DNA of 64,000 nucleotides, from assembly GCA_963971405.1 (NCBI GenBank), contig OZ020488.1, forward strand, positions 11,101,261-11,165,260, read 5' to 3'. The notes beneath the pieces are model-generated. The model did no database searches and had not been told where the DNA came from. It worked only from the letters and a program-made list of their open reading frames with translations. This stretch comes from Psococerastis gibbosa (Eukaryota; Arthropoda; Insecta; Psocodea; Psocidae). This document shows, in pieces, positions 11,731 through 23,700 of the stretch; positions within the stretch are counted from its first letter, which is position 1; each line of letters starts with the position of its first letter. A program made the position numbers and the translations under genes.

Positions 11731-14700
11731 CTAGCTGTGAGCTCCGCCATTTGCTTTCTGCAACTCATTGCGGTACGCGATGAATAAGTTTTGAATGTCT
11801 GCTAGGGCGCGTTCTATTTTTTTTGAAAATTCACTTGAGCTCTGTAAAAGAAAAAGGAATAGTTTTAGGCCCGGTCCCATCATCATTTGAAAAGTATTTT
11901 AAAGAAATACTGGACGGCAAAGTAATCATTCAACGCATGGCGGTGCCGTACAGTATTCCTAACCGAGAGTTTTCAGTCCTTAGTTCTAGAGTTAGCTGGT
12001 GGAACAGTGTTTCAAGGAGCAATTGCCATCAGGACCTAGCCCAATGTGCGCAGAACACAGAAGCACCATGTGTCAGTTAAGGGTTTCTTGGTCACAAAAT
12101 ATAAGCATTCGACAGTCGCATGCCTGCAAAGCTTGCCATCGCAGGCTGCGGCATGTAGGCCTACATGCCTACAGTTTAATAAATACATATTGACTTTTTG
12201 TTCTATTACTAAACCAGCCTAGCGGAGTTAGGGTTATAAAGCCCATTCATCACGGAGAGGGACGATAATTCACCTACGTACAGTAAGAAGAAATTCGGTC
12301 AATAAATAAGACTTTTGGAGCCACAGAAACTGAAATGAATTGGGATGAACCTAGCTTAGTAAAGAAACTCGGTTAGTAGCCAGATACCCGTTCGTCCGGG
12401 GCAAAGTTGACCACAGTAACATACTCAATACGGTCCTGATGGGTAAAACTTTCTGCGCCAATTTCCAATTGAACCGGTCGCAAATATATGTGTGAAAAAA
12501 GGTTTTGCTCTCTGTACATGTCTCTTTTAATTAGTCAGTTATCGCATGGGGGTTCAAACCTCCCTCCCACAAAGTATTAATGCCCAAAGACTGTTTAGTC
12601 GAACTACACAATTGGGTTTTGTTGATCCGATAGCAGACTAAGGCGCTTATTCCGCAAACGTCAATAGTGATAGTAAATGTAGTATTGACGAAAATATGAA
12701 TTTTACTCTATGCCATAGTTAAAATTGATCAATGAACATAGAGTAAAATCACGCGTTGCAAACAATAACAAACTAAAATGGCGTCATGGGATATGTTAAG
12801 TACAAACATTTTATATTTTATTGTTTATAAAACAATTTTCATCCATTAAACAGATCGGTGAAGGTCGATCTCCTACTATTATTAGGTTTTATTAAAAATA
12901 ATAAGTGTACGAAGAAAACAAATACAAACAAAATTTCAAAAAACAAATGCAAACAAATTTCAAAAATTTGGCGCATACGTGTCATTAGAAGAAAAGTGAT
13001 CAATAGTAGAAAAAAAACTGTGGAATGGCGTGTTTCAATGAAAAATTCAAATTTCCGTCAATACTACACTTACTACCACTATTGACGTTGGTGGAATAAG
13101 AGCCTAAAGACTTAAAACAAAACAAATAAAAAAAAAAGCTTCTGCTAATACCAGTAGGCTCTTTCTAGGCTGATAATCACCATAGAAATACATTAATTGG
13201 AGCGGCGGGAGCCATAATATGCCTTACGAGGCACCCGTTAAACCATAAGCCAACTATCAGAGATAAGTACCAACGCAAAAAATATCGTAGTCTTACACAT
13301 TGCAGCATAGCAGAACGGATACCTGCAGCCTGATCGAGGCGATTATAATACCGGTATTTATTTAATCCCCTGATATTAAAAATGTAAACGAGATAATTTT
13401 ATAATGGAAAGTGCTATTCAAAATTTGTTTGTTTACAGTTATAATCCTAGGGTATTTTTATTTAACTCCGGTATTATAATCGCCTCGATCAGACTGCTGG
13501 ACCCGGTCAAAAACTCTGTACTTAGCTTGTGCAGGCTACACTTATCAATGGTTTTCCCCGCCAAATTGCGTACTTATCTTGTGCAGGCTACACTAGCAGC
13601 CATATTGATAACGGTCTCCAGCCACGGGATGATAACCACACGCACACACTATACTACTCACCGTTTGAGCACAGGACTTTTTGGAGGAGATGTGAAAAAA
13701 GATGCGGTCTTCACCGGCAATGATGTACGACACGCCGTACCCGTCGTCTGCTACAGGGCCGAAACCACCACCCGCTGATATGCAGTCTGGGTATTGTTTT
13801 AAGTCAAATTTGGGGGTCTGGCCGTGGGGGGTTTGCGACGTAGACAGCCGCCACGGCTCACTGAGAACCTCACTCAGGAATGGCGAATCAACCTGAAGAA
13901 ATATAATGTGATTATTCGTGAATCCATTTTGGTTCAGTAAATAAAAGAGCAAAATGCTCCATTCTCGGCAGAATCCCTGCATTTAACAACTCCCTCCAGC
14001 AACATACTGCGGAAAGCTTCAACCCGAAAAGTGAACCGCGGTTGACTCTAATAAATCATGCCACACAACTTTATGTCCATAGGCGGGTATTCCACCGACC
14101 TCTCATTGCAGAATGCAAATGACATTGACGGAAATTTTTGCTTTACTCTATGCCATAGTTAAAATTGATCAATGATCATAGAGTAAAATCACAAACAAAC
14201 TAATTTTAAAAAATGGCGTCATGGAATATGTTAAGTACAAACATTTTAATAGATTTCTATAAAAAGAAAAATTAAAATTTTCGTCAATGTCATTTGCATT
14301 CTGCAATGAGAGGTCGGTGGAATACCCGCCTAAGTCTTGAATGTCTGCTACCACGTCAATGTCTTTGCATTCTGCAATGAGAGGTCGGCGGATACCCTGC
14401 CATAGCAATCCTAACAACCAACAAAATTATGAAAACCAGAGAAGACATGGAAAAATTCGAACCCTTGCCGGGGTGGTACGCTCACCACTTCCCCAAATCC
14501 GTTGCCGGCTATGTCTCCACGTATTCCCGTACTTGTGCTCTATTGATAACGAGTATTTGCACCTTAATGCAGGTTCAATGCAGGCCTAGACCAATACATT
14601 TATTTATTCTAATGTATCGAAGATGTCTAGCCTTGCATATCAATGAACTACATTACACATGGAAAAACGAACACGGTCTCTGAGCAGCCCCGTGTTGATA

Positions 14701-17700
14701 TCAGTTTGGACACAGATACATACCATCAACACATAGTTCACAACAAATACTCCCAAGTAAAGGCGCAAATATTGTTTGTTTTCCAACGCTTGCTGTCAGT
14801 ATTTCCGCTTTAAGCAACCCTGTCAGCCTGGCAGGGGGAGTGAGTCTGTTTCTTAACTTGAGGCACCTCACGGTGAAGGAGAGTTGACTGACAGGATGGA
14901 CCTCCTGAATATAGCTGATTCCAAACCGTTCCCCTGCCAATGCTGTGCACACTACCATATTTGCTGCAGTTTTGAAAAGGCTTTCCTCTGGTGGATTAAA
15001 CTTGATAAGGTCGTTGACATGGCGCAAATATATGTAACGGAATAACCACCTTAAGAGGCAATAGATCTTAGAATTGTGACCATGACCTGTCTCTTCTCAC
15101 ATACAGCAAACCACTCACCTCGAGGTATTTCGAAATGACGTAGAGACAGAAGAGATGTCGATCGATGCCCCGGCCGCACATGGCGTCCTGGTAGGCACGC
15201 TGGTGCACGTTTGCAGCCTGTCTCAGTAGGTCCACCTTGGCCGCGAGCGGCTCGTCGGCGCTCTCCATAGCTCGGACCCACGCCGCGGACTCCACGGTGC
15301 ACGGCCTCACAGTCTCGGTACGGCCTTCGCGGAAGAGACGCGTCATCGCTGCTTCATACGTTAGCGAGAATTTACCGGAGTCCTATAAGTTAGAGAAGGT
15401 CAATGTAAAAACCTAATTAGCTGTCATCAAGCGCCCTTACTTACTCCTTACTTCATCCAACGCCCATACGAAGCCTTTCAGCCATCGGACGCCATGCCAC
15501 CCAGTATAAAGAAGCTCGTCCCTCTATTGTAGCTTCGCAAGTGACGCGAAGTATGAAATTTCAAGCTGCCAATTACCTACGGGACGTTTACTCTTAAGTA
15601 AAAATAAAATGTAAAACGAAAATTATAGGTGTGTACATACCATAGAAATATGTCAAAAGAATTATATAAATATAATAATATATATATATAAATATATTAA
15701 AAGACTATAGTAAACGGCGGGAGCCATAATATCCCTCACGGGGCACCCGTTAACCATAAGCCAACTATCAGAGATAAGTACCAACGTAAAAAATATCGAA
15801 GTCTTACATATTGCAGCATAGCAGAACGGATACCTGGACCCGGGTCAAAACTCTGTACTTAGCTTGTGCAGGCTATTTACCCAGCGAAATTGCGTACTTA
15901 TCTTGTGCAGGCTACACTAGCCGTCATATTGATAACGGTCTACAGCCCCGGAATGGTACATACCCTGAAATAGGCCAATTGCAAGGCCATTTGAATGAAA
16001 GCGTCAGGACTAATTCTGCACTCCTTCATGAAGCCTTTCCCATACTTAGTGTAATCCAAAATTCGGAGATCAATATCAGCGATTATTTTCTGTACTTCCT
16101 GCAACACACAATAAACAAAATAACCTACTGTATCTTACATTTGGTAGGATTACCAAAAAGGATATTTGTTGATGGCATGGGTTGATGTGATGGCAGTTAA
16201 CAGTTTACTAGGCATGGTAGTCTCTGTTATGTTTGATGTCAATTTTCACATGGAATTCCACTTTGCTAATTAACCGGGTACAAATAACCAGATATTAAGA
16301 ACAGACGACTTCTCCCTTATGGCACAAGAGTCCAGAGAACCCCTTCAGTCGCCTCTGTAGCTGGTCTATTGGTAAAGGTGACTGTGAGGCCCCTGCCTCT
16401 AATGACTATTAACACAGCAGTTGAGCTACGACAGGTCTGGGGTCGCCGCATGGTGTGGAGACACTCGCAATAGTACCAGCCATGCCACCAAAGACCTTAT
16501 CTTATGTGACTTGAAATAGGCTTACGTTATCAGCAATATCTATTGCGTCCAGATAAGGCTGCGTCAGGTCCCACTGGACCCGGATCGGGGCAGGGGGTGT
16601 GAATTCTGCTACCCCCACGCAATGTCCTTCGGGAGTGTATCTGCAATTACCACCACACCAATGTAAAAGAATGTTACCGCAAATACAAGACTTTCCCTGT
16701 CACCCTTATTTTTCTTGTCGCCTATCTATAAATGTGTTGTACAATCAATGCCTACTAACTCCTCATTTAAAAGTAGGTATTCTCTAAAAATTTTACATTT
16801 TTTTAGTTCAAAATAATACGAATATCTAAATGCTCCTGCAGCCCTATTATGGCAATGAATTTGGGATTAACATAACACCGGGGTTTATTCAATTGTTTTA
16901 AACTAATTATTGCAAGATACGCGGGAAATTTAAAGTGATAAATTAATCCTCAGCTATATTTTTGGAGTTTTCAATTTCTTCTCCCTTAGATGCAGACACA
17001 TTAATTAAAATTCTACAGGTACTATTTAATGTTTATTAGTATTTCCTTCAATTATAAATCAATGCAACCATTCTCTTGTATTCCAATAACTTATTAATTT
17101 GAATTTCCCGCATATAATTTAACACCGTCACGTGATACCTTCCTAAAGCTGTAATAAAAAATAAACCCCGGTATGATATAAACCACGGTATTGTGTTAAT
17201 CCCAAATCGTCATAATAGGGCTGCAGAGGCACTGGTAGTTTCATATACCTCAGTATTATATACTTGTCTGGAATTTTGAACTGCAATTTATTTAAAAAAA
17301 AAAAAAAACTGATAATTTCTGTTAAAAATTGGCAGAGCCAAGTTTGTTTTTAAATGCTTGAAATATCGCTCAACCTTGAAATATATCAACTGCGAAGTAG
17401 ACAATTTGGCGAGGTTAATTTAAAGCAACTAGAACATTTAAGAAATTATTAAAAAGGAAAAAAATATTAAGAATTGTCAGATTTTGGAGTGAACATTTTC
17501 TACGGCCTGTTATGAATAGAAGACTATAAATTAAATGAATAGGAGAAAATAGCAGTAGCAGTAGTGGATAAGCAAAAAGCATGCGGAAAATGAAAAATAG
17601 CATACCGAGGTGCGTCTTCATGTTCCCACCCTATGCATTCCTCCCATGCATGTGCCATCACGGGGGCGTCCGCCCTAAACAGAACCCACACCGTAAAGCC

Positions 17701-20700
17701 ACCTGCGGCTGCAAATAACTTGAGTTCCATCGGAGAGAGCAGACACGGCTCTTTTTGACCAATCAGAGCACGACAAGATGTATTGTTGTTTGGGAACGCC
17801 TCAGGCGTGTTCTGATTGGTCGATGATAAAAAAAAACGTGGCAGGTGGCAGCAGAAATTAAAAAATAATAATTAGCGTAAGCGAAAGTCCCATCCCTCCG
17901 AATTCTAAACTCTACCATTAACCGAGCCCAATACCTAATTATTATGTTACTGGAGTTATTTACAAATACATTTAGAAGATCGAGTAAAATACTGATAATC
18001 CTAATTAATGTTGATCAAAATTTACTGGATTTCAGTGCAGTGGCACGCACAATCAGAGATGTGAGGTGCAATCACTCAGAAAGTTGCAATGGATGGCGTC
18101 AGGTAAACTACAGTCTACAGGAACCGTGTCAAGGGTAAAAATTACACATCAGGAACTGCAGGCGAGACTAGATTCTATGTACTGTACTGCGGTACCAACC
18201 AAAATATTTCGTATGCGGTACGTGGGTTCGTGCACAAAACATGAAAAGCAGAACTCTATAAGGTTGCACTATTGCATTGTCATAATAATCATGTTGCTAA
18301 TATAAAAGCTTCGGCAGACCACCTAACAATATTTTACAAAATAATGAAGTTTAAGCCAATGACATTTATTACAATAAATCGAATAGATGCAAATCCGAGT
18401 TCCCATAAAAAATTAAAAACAGTCATTTTACTCTTTGGTAAATTAATTGTGCTTAACACTTAATTTTTAAGAAACAGCAATATTAAACGGATAGTAATAA
18501 AATGTCGGTATATTATAATAATGTCAGCGACTGAAGAGCTGCGACCAGAACCAAGCACGATAGGGAAGCAAAAGAGAAACTGAAAAATAAAGGAATAAAT
18601 AGAATGCACAGCTGAAATAAAGAAAATCATAATACCACGAGACCAAAACCGCAGTTAATGATGTTAACACTTTGATTTATAAGCTAGCAGTGTTTCTTTG
18701 TCTTGCTGCAGATGCCAAAAATGGATCCAAATCCAGGGGCGTCATTTGAATTTCGGGGGGGGGGGGGGGGCGCAAGATGGGTACATTTTTTAACAATCTC
18801 CTTGATAGTCAGGGTCAATGTCTTATAGGGCACATCACAACAAGGCGGATGCGGTTTGAACAGCTAGATGATTTGACACAGATACATCTTTTTTTTAAAC
18901 AAATGTTTAGGAAATACGTACTGCATACACCATTCTTGTGTTTGTATAGATACGGTGATCCTCTTTTAATGATAGTTTTTGTTCTTTCTTGCGAAAAACA
19001 GTGGGTGTACTGATTCTTTTCGGACCCACTAGCACTTAGCCGATGGAAAAAAAAATAGTAAACTATACCATCCAACACGAAATGAATAAAGGTGTGTTTT
19101 ACCATCGCGGAGAAGCAAGATGTTTGAGTGAAATTAATTTTAGGGCAAGTATCGCAAAACTGGGCTAGCTGAGTCCTCCATAACGATTAAGGCTTTGGAT
19201 TTGGTAACATTGTTTTTCTCTTTAATATTTTTTTGCGCCTAACACATCCCCTATTTGCCGATTGCGGAATTTTAGTAACCTATACCATCCAACACCAAAT
19301 GAATAAATTGTGGGTTTTGGCATCGCGGCGAAGCAAAATGTGTGAGAGAAATTGTTTTTAGGGTAAATACCGCAAACTGGGCCGGCTGAATTCTTCGACG
19401 AACACCCACTCCCACATGTGTGCCATTACGGCCGCGTCCGCCCTGTCAAACATACCACAAACAATCACAATCAGAATTATGAGCGATGCGGCGACGCAGC
19501 GTCTGAAACAGAACTCACGTAACGCAACACAAATACATCACAATTTACATATATGTTCAATAAGGTCAATACAAGGAAAGCCCCGATCACGTTGTGCAAT
19601 AAAAATTTCATTTTTTTCCAAGTTTACTACTTCTTTTTCTCCGAAAGGTAAATTGTTATAAAACTTAAAACCATAGAATGTAATCCATTTAGTTAAAAAA
19701 AAAATACGTTGGAATAGCTGGAAACGAAAAGGCGGACCTGCTGGCCAAGAGAGCCACATTTGCAGCGAATGTGGCAGATCCTCCAGAGAAGAAGAAGTGC
19801 GAAGCAGGTTATCAACAGGTCTATAAGGCGGAGATTCCACCGACCTCGTTTGTGTTTAATGTCTGCTACCACGTCAATATCACGCTGACAAACACAAACG
19901 AGGTCGGTGGAATCCCCGCCTAACCAGAGGATGCAAGAACGTTCTATCGACCAGTGTAGCAGGACAGCAATGGGAACCTCTGGTTAAGAATCCCATACCC
20001 CCATGCCTAGAGCTTATCGTTTTCGATGCGAAACTGCTTATGACCAATGCCCACTCTGCTACAGTGGACGTGTGGATGACGCCCACCAACAAACGTGCCA
20101 ATCTACATCTCAAATAACGACCTGCTTCCACTCTACTGGCAGGCCGGGCGCCAGGGACATAAATAAAATGAAAACTGGTAGCCTAAGCAGTTGTGCCAAT
20201 GAATTAATCGTTAGATGAGCATAATGTACAATAATATTAAAATATCATTAAAAATCCGCAATACTGTATCAGCAACATGCAGTGCAAATCGAGCGAAAAC
20301 TGCTTTAAAAATGGCAGAACTTACCACGAATGTTCAGCATTGAACCCAACCTAGAAACAAAAGAGAAATATAGGCTACATACAACTAGCTTTAACAGTAA
20401 TTTAATTGATTATAGTTACAGTCATTCACAGGAAATAATTTATGAAATAGGCTATTTGAAAGTGGAAAATAATAATTAAAATGCTAGAACTCTTCTGATC
20501 GGCGAAGATTTCCACACATGGACGATTCGCTCGCCAGTGACACGCTGAGAAATTGTCACTGTAGCAAATGGATTACTGGAAACCACTGAGTCAATTTCAG
20601 AAGATTTCTACGACTGGGGTGAACCCGACAGCACGCAGGTGCACACTGCATGGTTTTCCTTTTGAAACGCCCAGGACACGCCAGCTCATAGAAATCTTCT

Positions 20701-23700
20701 TAGTAGACTCTGGTTTTGCACCCATGACAAATTCCCAGCGAGTCACCAGTGTGTGAATCTTCTGAGTGGCCTATATATAAAAATAATGTCCTGAAGGAAG
20801 ATTTATAAACCTAGGCCAATTATTGATCCCTTCTCCAATGCCAACGAACCAATGGATTTCGGGCATTATTTACATTGTTTCCGTATGAATTTTGGGCCAT
20901 TGACAAATTGGTATATGGATTCGATGTCAACTTACATCGGCTTCAAGCGATAATGGACAAGCTGAGACGAGCTCACCATTGACGCAATGTAACAGGAGAA
21001 AGCATGACTTTACCATGTACAGATGTACGGGCCATAAGTGGAATGAAATTAATTTTGTAACCGTATCCGGTTGGAGTCAATTGTACCACAGCTTTCGTCT
21101 GCCTCAACAATATGGCAAAGTGCTTTCTTCTGAGGTATTTGCTATGCCTTACACAAAAATTTAGATGCATATTATGAATTATTCACGTACCCGACCATTA
21201 GATCCTATGCACAAAGTAAACGACTTGTCGTACCACCGGTCGAAGCCCTTGCCGTGCAGCAGGTGTGACCCGTATCGGTCGAGCAGTTTGGGTTGCTTCG
21301 GGTCGAACTCGTACGGGACGTCATCCAAGCAGACGACGAAAGCGGCCTTCTCCACACTGTCAAGCGCCGTTCTGTTGACGCCCTTGAAGAAAAGTTTCTG
21401 CCGCGTCTGCGCCCAATGCACGCGACTGCTGCCAGTCAACGCTGCCACCTTCGCTTCGCCTGGGGTGGGTTCGGATGTATCATCGAGTATTTGGCGCATT
21501 TGGCTGAAAATTGCAGAGGAATGATAAAGCATATTGTGCTGATAATTATCTTCAATTGCGTTGTAATGATTTACTCCTGACAGCTAGGTCTCATGGTGTA
21601 CCGTACCTATGGCCTGTTTTTACAATTGTGCGTCATTACTAGCCAATCAGAGAGCTAGTTACATGTATTTTTGACTAACGATGGGTAGACTTCCCTGAAG
21701 TGATGAAAGGCTCGTAAAAACGACTAAGAGGGCATTTCTCAGGAATTGGTAGACAGTGGTTAGGACTCCCCATGAAGATTGGTCGACGTTTTGGTACGAA
21801 AAGTTGGTTTTTTTTCTTACCAAAACCACGGCCTAAGTTAGTTCCAACTAACTTATTAATTACTACCACTAGGCAAGCTTTATGGGGCCACTAAACATCC
21901 ATAAAAAGCCCATCAATTGCATTATAATATTATATCTGGACCACTATTCAACATGCTAACATTAATACATTCACTCATGAGGGAATTATAGCCTAATATT
22001 GTATTTCTAAACTGACAAGAACAATCATAATAGTACTTACATTTCAATTTCACAGGGAGTGAGCAGTCTGTTCTTATAGTAAATGACGACTTTAAAATAA
22101 CGTCCCTTGTGGTAAACGACGACATGGTTGGAATCAGCGAAGTGGAGAATCCGGTCTTGATCCACGCCCGGGACGCGGGTGGTGTTGAATACACGTTCAT
22201 ACTGGGACGAGCACAGTGGCACCAGGCCTTGTACCAAGATCTGCAAAATACCGCAATGTCAAAATTAAAAAAAATAAACTGTCCCATCGCTGAATGACCA
22301 CATTGAACAAGGTGAATTCCCATTTCCCAGTCACGTCAATATTGCAGGGAACAAGAAAGCAGACATTCTCACAAAAATGGGCACCCTTCTACAACAAGCC
22401 CTAAGGTCAGCCAAAAGCACCATTGAACAAAGACGAACAAATAACACCCGTAAGCGGGCAGCAGAAGGAAAGCGCAAGTGCTCACAAGTCGCAAGTCACA
22501 AGTTTTCCGCCGCCTCTATTCGTCACACAACCGACAGGAGTCACCGGCATGCAACCAGTCTAAGGACGCTGCCTACCTGATGAGTTGCCCAGTATTAAGC
22601 GAGATGACCGAAATTAGAGGATATCGAAAAACTAGGCTTGGCGGGATTCGAATCCACCATCTACGCCTAACCGGGGCATCGTCTTAACCGCAGGACAGAC
22701 GGACGGACGGGCGCTAGACCAGCGGTTAAGACGACTCCCCGGTTAGGCGTAGATCGTTGGTTAAAATCCCGCCAAGCCCAGTTTTTCTATATTCTCTAAT
22801 TTTAGTTATAACGAGGAGGTTACCTCTTCAACCAAAGTTAATTTAATGTCAGAGTTATGTATACCATATAATACTGCAATATAATGTGTAAAGCGAGATA
22901 AGGCGGACCTTGAACCTAACGGCAGAAATGCCAAGTGCTATCAAGTACTGACCCATAAAACAGCTGTTTCAAGGTTTGTTACCCCCGTCCCCCTTCATAA
23001 ACGGTTCCCATAACTAGTATAAATCCATGAGTACAACACAGTATAATTGTTAATATACCAATAAATTAGTATTTAAGAAGTAAACTTACCGGGGCCAACT
23101 CCTGTCGTTCGATGGCCCTGCGGAACTGAAGCAAGGCGTAAATAATGCCACCAGCGCGAGCCGCTTGCGTAGGAATATCCGGTCTCAAAATGGCATCTAT
23201 TCCGTAGAAATTTGAATTAATTACTAAAGGCGACCGACCGCGTAGGTATACGAACTCTTCCCACCAATCAGAAACGTAGTTGGTGGCCCACCTGCAAATC
23301 ACAACAAAAACCATTAAAACTACAAGCACGATATAAAAATAATAGTATTTGTTCTACATTTAATGGGAAAGAAATCAACCAAGGTCGATCTCTCTGCCAC
23401 CATTGTTGCCACTTTACTAGTAGTAGTGTTTCAGTTCCGGGGAAGGCCGATTTTAACGGAGAACGTGTTTGAATAGCATTGGGGCTGTCTAACATTTCAT
23501 TGAATTTAATGTCAAGGTACGCAATAGATCAATCAATCAATCAATATATTCAAAATTAAGAATACAATACAAAATATACATATTAGAAAATGAACCCTAT
23601 AGGCCATGTGGCCCGTGATGAGTTCTTATATAGAGCAGCGTTTCTCAATCTCACGGCACACTAACTGACAATCAAATTTACTTACGGCACACTATGTTAT

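Noticed and set aside
13593-13982. 129-codon minus-strand frame as a separate gene
   Set aside because: Its middle is CPT1 exon 14; the ends are intron read through. The splice sites and family alignment fix the exon at 13662-13892.
18731-19105. Complete hAT MITE starting CAGGGGCGTCATTTGAATTT
   Set aside because: The left end and G run look right, but I could not find the matching right end, so only a fragment can be claimed.
19416-19661. Plus-strand frame near exon 10B
   Set aside because: Antisense to CPT1 exon 10B with no features of its own.
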